From: Pandoraea iniqua
GTDB taxonomy: Bacteria > Pseudomonadota > Gammaproteobacteria > Burkholderiales > Burkholderiaceae
DNA: 64,000 bases
Reading direction: 5' to 3'
Assembly (NCBI RefSeq): GCF_902459685.1
Contig: NZ_CABPSF010000008.1
Coordinates: 62,001 to 126,000, forward strand
Each line of letters opens with the position of its first letter. Position 1 is the stretch's first letter. The notes under the pieces were generated by a model that worked only from the letters and a program-made list of their open reading frames with translations, was not told where the DNA came from and did not search any database. This document shows, in pieces, positions 57,364-64,000 of the stretch. A program made the position numbers and the translations under genes.

Positions 57364-58452
57364 TCAGAACGTGTAGCCGACGTCGACCTGTTGGTCGGTC
57401 AGCGTGTCGAGCAGTCGTGCCAGCGGGCGCAGCGGCGCATAACGCTCGGCCACCTTGCGGGCGTAGTCGATGAAGCGCGGGGTGTCGGCCAGATAACGCG
57501 GCTTGCCGTCGCGGTAGTTGATGCGGGCGAAGATGCCGAGCACCTTCAGATGGCGTTGCAGCCCCATCCATTCGGCCTGACGGTAGAACTCGCCGAAGTC
57601 GGCGTCCACCGGCAGCCCGGCCTTGCGCGCGCGTTCCCAGTAATAGGCCAGCCAGTCGAGCTGACGTTCTTCGTCCCAGCTGCGGAAGGCGTCGCGCATG
57701 AGCGAGATCACGTCGTAGGTGAGCGGGCCGTAGACGGCATCCTGAAAGTCGAGAATGCCCGGGCCGGTCGTGCCCGGCAGGCCCGGCATCAGGTTGCGCG
57801 GCATGAAGTCGCGATGCACGAACACCTTGGGCTGCGCGAGCGCATTGTCGATCAGCAACTGATTGATGCGGTCGAGCGTGGCACGCTGGTCGGCCGTGAG
57901 TTCGACTTTCAGATGCTTACCGATGTACCAGTCGGGGAAGAGATCGAGCTCACGCTGGAGCAATGCCGTGTCGTAGGCGGGCAGGACGTCGGCCCGCGAG
58001 CTTTGCTGCCACACGATCAGCGCATCGAGCGCCGCGCGCATGAGCGGGCGGGCGTTGTCGTCGTCGAGCACGTCGAGGTAGGTCTGGTTGCCCAGATCGG
58101 TGAGCAGCAGGAAGCCTTGTGCGAGGTCTTCGGCGAGCACCTTGGGCGCTTGCAGGCCGGCTTCGTCGAGCAATTGCGCGACGTGCACGAAAGGACGGCA
58201 ATCTTCCTGCGGCGGCGGGGCGTCCATCACGATCAGGCTCGGATGGGCGGGATCATGGCTGCCGATGCGGAAATAGCGCCGGAAGCTCGCGTCTGCCGAG
58301 GCGGGCGCCCATTGCGCCATGTCGAGAGAAAACGGCTCGGCCAGCCCTGAGAGCCAGGTGGCAAGCGATTGCAGGCGGGCATCGTCGGTAGCGGCGGCGA
58401 GCAGGCTGGAAGCCTTGGAAACACTCACGGGAGCGGAGGGTTGTGCGGTCAT
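57364..58452 (-). CDS. amgK: Anomeric N-acetylmuramate/N-acetylglucosamine kinase
   Basis: A 362-residue aminoglycoside phosphotransferase-fold kinase that makes MurNAc-1-phosphate for MurU. Residues 60-73 hold ASFRRYFRI. The catalytic loop is KVFVHRDFMPRNLMPG and the metal Asp is in ILDFQDAVYGPLTYDVISL. ATG 58452 was chosen because the much longer frame overlaps lptD and lacks homology. It heads amgK-murU and is divergent from lptD, as in Pseudomonas. Confidence 0.94.
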   Translation of the reverse strand: MTAQPSAPVSVSKASSLLAAATDDARLQSLATWLSGLAEPFSLDMAQWAPASADASFRRYFRIGSHDPAHPSLIVMDAPPPQEDCRPFVHVAQLLDEAGLQAPKVLAEDLAQGFLLLTDLGNQTYLDVLDDDNARPLMRAALDALIVWQQSSRADVLPAYDTALLQRELDLFPDWYIGKHLKVELTADQRATLDRINQLLIDNALAQPKVFVHRDFMPRNLMPGLPGTTGPGILDFQDAVYGPLTYDVISLMRDAFRSWDEERQLDWLAYYWERARKAGLPVDADFGEFYRQAEWMGLQRHLKVLGIFARINYRDGKPRYLADTPRFIDYARKVAERYAPLRPLARLLDTLTDQQVDVGYTF

Positions 58453-58477
58453 GATGGGGGCGGTAAACGTCTTGCCA

Positions 58478-58483
58478 TATAAT
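58478..58483. promoter_or_regulatory. Possible promoter core between amgK and lptD
   Basis: TATAAT on the plus strand overlaps TATTAT (58484-58479) on the minus strand, so this spot may provide -10 boxes for both divergent genes. No good -35 is visible in either direction. Confidence 0.4.
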
Positions 58484-58666
58484 ACCCGATCATGTTTTCC
58501 CGACGCCCTGATTCTCGACCTCGATCGACCGTTCCGAATGTCCCGGCAAAGCTGTCCGGACATGGGGAATTGGCTGCCCGCAACCGGCGCCTCGATTGTC
58601 ATGCTGTTTGCGTACATGCCGGATAAACAAGTCCATACGAATGAAGTTTCGTCGCTGCGCCGCCTG

Positions 58667-60976
58667 ATGCGCACGCGACGCAAGCCACTGGCGCTACTGC
58701 TCTCCCTGCCGGGGGTGTGGTGTTCGCTCGCCGGTGCGCAGGAAGCCCCTCCCCCCGATCTTTCGAAGAGCGACGGCCTTGTGCTGCGCACGGTCCCTTC
58801 GCTGTCGGAATTCGCACTGGGGGAAGGCGACGACGTGCCGATGTACGTGCGCGGCATGCATCTGACTGGCCGCACCAACGTCGACGCGACCGTCGACGGC
58901 GACGCGGAGGCGCGCAAACTGCGCTCCTACGTGAAGGGCGATCGCCTGACCTACGATCAGGACACTGACGAGGTGGTGGCGCACGGCAACGCGCACATGT
59001 CGCAGGGCGGCAATAAATTTGTCGGCCCTGAAGCCCATATGTATACCGGTGCAGGCGACGGCTACATGCTCACGCCGACGTATCAACTGGTGACGGGCGG
59101 CGGCGGCAAGGGTGAACGCGCGGATGTCGATGCAGGCAACGTGGTCACGTTGCAGCGCGGCACCTATTCCGCGTGCGCCTGTACCGATGACGACAAGACG
59201 CCGGCTTGGTACATCAAGGCGTCGTCGTTCGAATTCGATCAGGAACAGCAGGAAGGTACGGCCTATAACGGCATTCTGTTCTTCCAGGGCGTGCCGATTC
59301 TGGCGAGTCCGTACATGTCGTTCCCGACGACCACCGAGCGCCGCTCGGGCTTGCTCGCGCCGACCTTTACGCAATCGACCCAGACGGGCTTCGAGTTCTC
59401 GCAACCGTATTACTTCAACATCGCACCCAATCGCGATTTGACGATCACGCCGCGCTTCATGACCAAGCGCGGCACGATGCTGATGGGGGACTTCCGGTAC
59501 CTCGAGAACACGTATTCCGGATTGTTTCACATCGAGTACCTGCCGAAGGACCGGGTGACGGGCGACGCGCGCTATACGTTTACGTGGCAGCACGCGCAGT
59601 CGCTGGGCTATGGCGTCAACGCTTACGTCAACTTCACCAAGGTCTCGGACGATACGTATCCTGACGACTTCGGCGCGGGGACCAACTTCCAGACCGGTGT
59701 GACGCGTGTGTACAACCGCGAAGCCGGGGTGACGTGGAACTACGGCGACTGGTCGTTCCTTGCGCGAATACTGAAGTATCAGACGCTCGCCCCGAGTGCG
59801 CCGCAGTATGAATCGGTGCCTGAGCTGTCGGCGACGTACAACAAGCTGGACTTCGGCGGTTTCGACTTCACGATGCCGATCCGGTACAACCGGTTCCACA
59901 TCGCGGCCACCACGGGCCAGCCCGATGGCGAGCGGTTGTATGCGCAGCCGACGTTGAGTTACCCGATTCTGACGCCGGGTTACTTCATCATCCCGAAGGT
60001 GATGTTCAACGCGGCGTCGTACAACGTCGACTATCCGAACGGGTCGACGATGCAATCGTCGATCACGCGCACGGTCCCGACGGTCAGTCTCGATGCCGGT
60101 CTGACGTTCGAGCGTCCGCTCACGTTGTTCGGTACGAGCATGAAGCAGACGTTGGAACCGCGTATCTTCTACGTCTATACGCCGTACCGGAATCAGAGCT
60201 CGATTCCGATTTTCGACAGTGCCGTCGCCGACTTCAACCTCGCGGAAATCTTCAGCGAGAATTCGTTCATCGGCGAAGACCGGATTCAGGATGCCAACCG
60301 CGTCACGATGGCGCTGACCTCGCGCCTGATCGATGCGCAGAGCGGTGTGGAGCGCGCGCGCGTCTGGTATGCGCAGCGCTACAACATTCAGCAGTCGCTC
60401 GTGACGATGCCGGGCGGCACGCCGGAAAACGCCGGGGTGTCCGACTTTCTGGTGGGCGGCTCGGCGCTGCTGTACAGCAACATCACGTTCAGCACGGCGG
60501 TGCAGTACAGCCCGAGCACGTCGCAGTTCAACCGGTCGGACGTGGGGATCACGTGGCGTCCGGGTGAGCGCCGCGTCTTCAACGTCTACTACCGTTACCT
60601 GCGCAACCCGCCGCCGGTGGTGGGGCAGACCGCGTTGACGGTGACCCCGATCAACCAGATCGAACTTTCGGGGCAGTGGCCGATCACACCCCGATTCGGC
60701 GTGGTGGGCCGGATCAACTACAGCATCACGGACAAGTCGTTCATCGATGCCCTGGCGGGTTTCGAGTATGATGCCGACTGCTGGGCTTTCCGGGTGGGCG
60801 TGCAGCGCTATGCGACCAATGCCACGACAACGACTTCGCGTATTTTTGCGCAGTTGGAGTTGAAGGGCCTGACCAAGTCCGGTACCAGCGCCACCGAAGC
60901 GTTCAAGCAAGGCGTGCCTGGCTACCAGCCGCCGCCGACGAACCAGATTCCTTCTCGATTCAGCAACTATGAATGA
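58667..60976 (+). CDS. lptD: LPS-assembly outer-membrane protein LptD
   Basis: A protein of about 769 residues that forms the outer-membrane translocon for LPS. ATG 58667 gives a signal peptide (RTRRKPLALLLSLPGVWCSLAGA) cut before QEAPP; longer in-frame starts exist. The N-terminal OstA-like jellyroll includes KGDRLTYDQDTDEVVAHGN. Cysteines near residue 167 (YSACACTD) and near 706 (DADCWAFRVGVQR) suit the interdomain disulfides. The rest is a beta-barrel. Its stop overlaps surA by 8 nt. Confidence 0.94.
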   Translation: MRTRRKPLALLLSLPGVWCSLAGAQEAPPPDLSKSDGLVLRTVPSLSEFALGEGDDVPMYVRGMHLTGRTNVDATVDGDAEARKLRSYVKGDRLTYDQDTDEVVAHGNAHMSQGGNKFVGPEAHMYTGAGDGYMLTPTYQLVTGGGGKGERADVDAGNVVTLQRGTYSACACTDDDKTPAWYIKASSFEFDQEQQEGTAYNGILFFQGVPILASPYMSFPTTTERRSGLLAPTFTQSTQTGFEFSQPYYFNIAPNRDLTITPRFMTKRGTMLMGDFRYLENTYSGLFHIEYLPKDRVTGDARYTFTWQHAQSLGYGVNAYVNFTKVSDDTYPDDFGAGTNFQTGVTRVYNREAGVTWNYGDWSFLARILKYQTLAPSAPQYESVPELSATYNKLDFGGFDFTMPIRYNRFHIAATTGQPDGERLYAQPTLSYPILTPGYFIIPKVMFNAASYNVDYPNGSTMQSSITRTVPTVSLDAGLTFERPLTLFGTSMKQTLEPRIFYVYTPYRNQSSIPIFDSAVADFNLAEIFSENSFIGEDRIQDANRVTMALTSRLIDAQSGVERARVWYAQRYNIQQSLVTMPGGTPENAGVSDFLVGGSALLYSNITFSTAVQYSPSTSQFNRSDVGITWRPGERRVFNVYYRYLRNPPPVVGQTALTVTPINQIELSGQWPITPRFGVVGRINYSITDKSFIDALAGFEYDADCWAFRVGVQRYATNATTTTSRIFAQLELKGLTKSGTSATEAFKQGVPGYQPPPTNQIPSRFSNYE

Positions 60977-62336
60977 CATGTTTGTGAAGCGTGCCTCGCT
61001 GCTGGCGAGCCTGTGTCTCGCCGCCGGGGTGGCGGTGGCCCAGCCGGCCCCGGTCAGCGCCCGCGCCGCCGGTGCGCCCGCATCGTCCACGCAGTCGGTC
61101 GATTCGATCGTGGCCGTGGTCAACGATGCCGTGATCACCCGCAAAGAACTCAACACGCGAATCGAGGAAGCCAAGCACCAGCTGACGCTTGCCAAGCGTC
61201 CGGTCCCCGAGGCCGACATGCTCCAGCGTCAGGTGCTCGAACAGATGATCATCACGCAGGTGCAGCTCCAGCGCGCCAAGGACGATGGCATCGTCGTGAA
61301 GGACGCCGACGTCGAGCAGGCGCTGCAACGCATCGCCGCCGACAACCGCCTGTCCGTCGATCAGTACAAGGCGCGCCTGTCGCAAGCCGGCGTGCCTTGG
61401 GATGCTTTCCGCAAGGAAGTGCGCGAACAGATCATTCTGGCCCGCCTGCGCGATAAGGAAGTCGACAGCCAGATTCAGGTCAGCGAGACCGAAATCAACA
61501 CGTTCCTCGCCGCCCAGCGTGGGGCATCGGCAACGCCTTCCGAAACCGAATACCGCATCAGCGAGATTCTCGTGAAGGTGCCGGACGGCGCTTCGCCCGA
61601 TCAGGTCAACGCCGCGCAGAAGAAGGCTAACGACGCGCTCGACAAGGCGAAAGCCGGTGGCGATTTCGCTGCCCTCGCCAAGCAATATTCGGATGCGTCC
61701 GACGCGAGTGCCGGTGGCGACATGGGCTTCCGCATTCCTGAACGTATTCCCGATCTGTACCTGAATCAGGTGCAGAAGCTGCAAGCGGGCACGTTGGTGC
61801 CGCAGGTGCTGCGCAGCAATAACGGTTTTCACGTCATCAAGCTGGTCGACACCCGCAAGCAGGGCGGCGATCAGGGCATGACCGTGCCGCAGATTCACGC
61901 ACGCCACATCCTGATTCGGGTGGGCGACGGTGTGTCCGAAGCGCAGGCGCAGAAGAAGCTGCTCGATATCAAGGCGCAGATCGAAGCCGGCAAGGGCGAC
62001 TTTGCGACGTATGCCCGTCAGGTGTCGGTGGACGGTTCGGCCTCGCAAGGCGGCGACCTCGGCTGGATTTCACCGGGTGAGACCGTGCCGGCGTTCGAGC
62101 GTGCCATGTCGGAACTCAAGGACGGCCAGATCAGCGATCCGGTGCGCTCGGAATATGGCTATCACCTGATTCAGGTGCTCGGCCATCGCGAGTCGCAAGT
62201 GTCGGGCGATCAGGAACGCAACCTGGCGATGCAGGAACTGCGTGGCCGTAAGGCCGAGCAGCAGTATCGCGACTGGCTGCAACAACTGCGCGACAGCGCT
62301 TATGTCGATTACCGTCTGAGCACGGCTGCGCAGTAA
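60969..62336 (+). CDS. surA: Periplasmic chaperone / peptidyl-prolyl isomerase SurA
   Basis: A 455-residue periplasmic protein guiding outer-membrane proteins, including LptD, to the BAM complex. The signal peptide SLLASLCLAAGVAVAQ is followed by the SurA N-domain (IVAVVNDAVITRKELNTRI). Two parvulin domains follow: EYRISEILVKVPDG ... GGDMGFRIPE and IHARHILIRVGDG ... GGDLGWISPGETVP. It overlaps lptD and precedes pdxA by 42 bp, the classic lptD-surA-pdxA-rsmA order. Confidence 0.96.
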   Translation: MNDMFVKRASLLASLCLAAGVAVAQPAPVSARAAGAPASSTQSVDSIVAVVNDAVITRKELNTRIEEAKHQLTLAKRPVPEADMLQRQVLEQMIITQVQLQRAKDDGIVVKDADVEQALQRIAADNRLSVDQYKARLSQAGVPWDAFRKEVREQIILARLRDKEVDSQIQVSETEINTFLAAQRGASATPSETEYRISEILVKVPDGASPDQVNAAQKKANDALDKAKAGGDFAALAKQYSDASDASAGGDMGFRIPERIPDLYLNQVQKLQAGTLVPQVLRSNNGFHVIKLVDTRKQGGDQGMTVPQIHARHILIRVGDGVSEAQAQKKLLDIKAQIEAGKGDFATYARQVSVDGSASQGGDLGWISPGETVPAFERAMSELKDGQISDPVRSEYGYHLIQVLGHRESQVSGDQERNLAMQELRGRKAEQQYRDWLQQLRDSAYVDYRLSTAAQ

Positions 62337-62378
62337 GCGCAGCCCGATCCGACGACCCGACACGCCACACCTCCTCGT

Positions 62379-63527
62379 ATGACATCCGCCCGGCCCTTCG
62401 TCCTTGCCATCACCACCGGTGAACCGGCAGGTGTGGGGCCGGAGCTGACCGTGCAGGCACTGGTTCAGTGCCTCACACCGTCAGCCCTATCGGCAACCGA
62501 TCCCCTCGAACATTGTCAGTTTGCCGTGCTCGGCGACGCTGCCCTGCTAACGGCGCGCGCGCAAGCGGTTGGCCTCGGTGATGCATGGCAGGCCTTGCTG
62601 TTGCAGGGGCGTGTGCGCGTCGAGCATCATTCGCTCGCCGTGCCGGCCGTGGCCGGGCAACTGAACGCCGCCAACGGGCCCTATGTGCTGGCGCTGCTCG
62701 ACGCCGCCATCGATGGCGCGGTGGCCGGCACGTTCGATGCGATCGTCACGGCGCCGCTGCAAAAGAGCACGATCAACGACAGCGGCGTGGCCTTTACCGG
62801 TCACACTGAATATCTCGCCGAGCGCACGCATACGCCGCGCGTGGTGATGATGCTGGCGGGTGGTGGTCTGCGGGTGGCGCTCGCCACCACGCATCTGCCG
62901 CTGGCGCAGGTGCCCGGCGCCATTCGCCGGGACGATCTGCTGGAAACCCTCGTCATCCTGAATCAGGACCTGATGCGCCATTTCGGCGTGACGCGTCCGC
63001 GTATTCTCGTGACCGGACTCAATCCGCATGCGGGTGAGTCGGGCTATCTCGGCCGTGAAGAGATCGATGTCATCACGCCCGCGCTCGACGATGCGCATGC
63101 GGCAGGCATCGACGCTCGTGGGCCGTACCCGGCCGACACCCTGTTTCAGCCGCGTCATCTGGACGGGGCCGATGCGGTGCTCGCCATGTATCACGATCAG
63201 GGCCTGCCGGTGCTCAAATACGCGAGCTTTGGCGCAGGCGTGAACATCACGCTGGGCCTGCCGATCATTCGCACGTCGGTCGATCACGGCACCGCGCTGG
63301 ATCTTGCGGGCACTGGGCGCGCCGAGAGCGGCAGCCTGCTCGAAGCCCTGCGCACCGCCGCGACCATGGCCGCCAATGCGGCCACCCATGCACAACTGCG
63401 CGCTGGCACTGTCGATAAGTCAGACTCGTCAGACTCGTCAGACTCGTCAGGCACCCCCAGCACAGCAGGCACCGCCAGCGATGCGGCCGCCGCGGCCGGC
63501 GACACCGACATCCCACCGCGTTCCTGA
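62379..63527 (+). CDS. pdxA: 4-hydroxythreonine-4-phosphate dehydrogenase
   Basis: A 382-residue NAD-dependent enzyme of pyridoxal phosphate synthesis. [19 protein letters not shown], the metal-site [31 protein letters not shown] and [15 protein letters not shown] are the family motifs. The core ends near residue 345. The last 35-40 residues are a Ser/Asp/Thr/Ala-rich tail that includes a slippage-type DSS repeat and is not part of the usual enzyme. Confidence 0.94.
   Translation: MTSARPFVLAITTGEPAGVGPELTVQALVQCLTPSALSATDPLEHCQFAVLGDAALLTARAQAVGLGDAWQALLLQGRVRVEHHSLAVPAVAGQLNAANGPYVLALLDAAIDGAVAGTFDAIVTAPLQKSTINDSGVAFTGHTEYLAERTHTPRVVMMLAGGGLRVALATTHLPLAQVPGAIRRDDLLETLVILNQDLMRHFGVTRPRILVTGLNPHAGESGYLGREEIDVITPALDDAHAAGIDARGPYPADTLFQPRHLDGADAVLAMYHDQGLPVLKYASFGAGVNITLGLPIIRTSVDHGTALDLAGTGRAESGSLLEALRTAATMAANAATHAQLRAGTVDKSDSSDSSDSSGTPSTAGTASDAAAAAGDTDIPPRS
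63420..63446 (+). repeat. 9-bp tandem repeat in the pdxA 3' end
   Basis: TCAGACTCG occurs three times in a row with a partial fourth copy, encoding the DSSDSSDSS stretch of the C-terminal tail. Confidence 0.85.
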
Positions 63528-63537
63528 GGAATTTCAC

Positions 63538-64000
63538 ATGAGTAGCGCATCGAAGCGCACGGGCGTCCAACAGGGCCACGTGGCGCGCAAACGTTTTGGC
63601 CAGAATTTTCTCGTCGATATGGGTGTGATCGACGACATCGTGAGCGTCATTTCGCCGCGCACCGATGACCTGATGGTCGAAATCGGGCCGGGGCTCGGCG
63701 CGTTGACGACGCCTCTCGCCGAGTGGCTCGCGCATCTGCATGTCGTCGAACTCGACCGCGATCTCGTCGCACGCCTGACGCGCAAGTTCGGCGATCGCGT
63801 AACCGTGCACGCGGGCGACGCGCTCGACTTCGACTTCGGCTCGCTGGTGCCGGAAGACCGCAGCGACGAGTCGCCGCTGCGCATCGTCGGCAACCTGCCG
63901 TACAACATATCGAGCCCGTTGCTCTTTCACCTGATGCGTTTTGCGACGCAAGTGCGCGATCAGCACTTCATGTTGCAGAACGAGGTGGTGGAGCGCATGG
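63538..64000 (+). CDS. rsmA: 16S rRNA dimethyladenosine transferase (5' part)
   Basis: The first 154 codons of RsmA (KsgA), which dimethylates A1518 and A1519 of 16S rRNA. ATG 63538 has TGAGGA upstream. [11 protein letters not shown] is the N-terminal signature, [16 protein letters not shown] the SAM site, and [14 protein letters not shown] the catalytic NLPY motif. The gene runs off the window end. Resistance to kasugamycin upon loss is known for the family. Confidence 0.96.
   Translation, partial: MSSASKRTGVQQGHVARKRFGQNFLVDMGVIDDIVSVISPRTDDLMVEIGPGLGALTTPLAEWLAHLHVVELDRDLVARLTRKFGDRVTVHAGDALDFDFGSLVPEDRSDESPLRIVGNLPYNISSPLLFHLMRFATQVRDQHFMLQNEVVERM

Overview
The window is a continuous piece of a high-GC betaproteobacterial chromosome. 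Gene content and order (nrdB next to a histone H1-like gene, tlpA-aroQ-accB-accC-prmA, a barnase/barstar pair, lpxO, amgK-murU next to lptD-surA-pdxA-rsmA) point to Burkholderiaceae. Pandoraea is the most likely genus, but that is a judgement from recognised protein sequences and was not tested by a search. No tRNA, rRNA, CRISPR array, insertion sequence, prophage or plasmid backbone is visible. Most of the window is core metabolism and envelope biogenesis.

Layout. 1-1.8 kb: 3' end of nrdB, a structured 0.7 kb intergenic region with a strong candidate small-RNA gene, and a Lys/Ala/Pro-repeat histone H1-like protein. 1.9-9.3 kb (minus strand): tlpA-like thioredoxin, aroQ, accB, accC, prmA, a zinc-ribbon/DUF3426 membrane protein, tpx, a PfkB kinase and a glycine-zipper lipoprotein. 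9.3-18.4 kb: an uncharacterised gene divergent from mpl, then a YqiA-like esterase, an RNB exoribonuclease with an acidic tail, a TonB-like protein, lpxO, aroE and mtgA. 18.4-24 kb: mscS, corA, pyrF, pncC, pgpA, thiL. 24-31 kb: maeB, a secreted RNase Sa/barnase-like enzyme with its barstar-like inhibitor, a YidB-like protein, rsmE, a VOC protein and a spermidine synthase-like enzyme. 31-43.3 kb: tkt-gap, an orphan Wzz-like protein, fur / bamE (divergent), dapB, leuS-lptE-holA-proA. 43.3-50.3 kb: a HutD/Ves protein, then an accessory-looking block made of an AraC regulator, a two-subunit molybdenum hydroxylase (iorA/iorB type), an XdhC maturation factor and a porin. 50.3-53.8 kb: a possible 26-residue membrane peptide, purH, fis-dusB. 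53.8-64 kb: ubiH-like, pepP, murU, amgK, then lptD-surA-pdxA-rsmA.

How the genes work together. Several groups are functional units. accB/accC give the biotin carboxylase half of acetyl-CoA carboxylase. amgK-murU together with the distant mpl form an anhydro-MurNAc/murein-peptide recycling set. lptD, lptE and surA serve LPS insertion and outer-membrane protein folding, and bamE adds to that. tkt-gap is a central-carbon pair. The AraC-iorAB-xdhC-porin block looks like a regulated route for taking up and hydroxylating an unidentified, probably N-heteroaromatic or aldehyde, substrate.

No clearly new multi-gene system was found. The observations most worth following are the candidate promoter-terminator RNA unit at 573-843, the small ORF at 50494-50574 with a strong ribosome binding site, the perfect inverted repeat upstream of the AraC gene, and the RNase/inhibitor pair behind an AT-rich leader.
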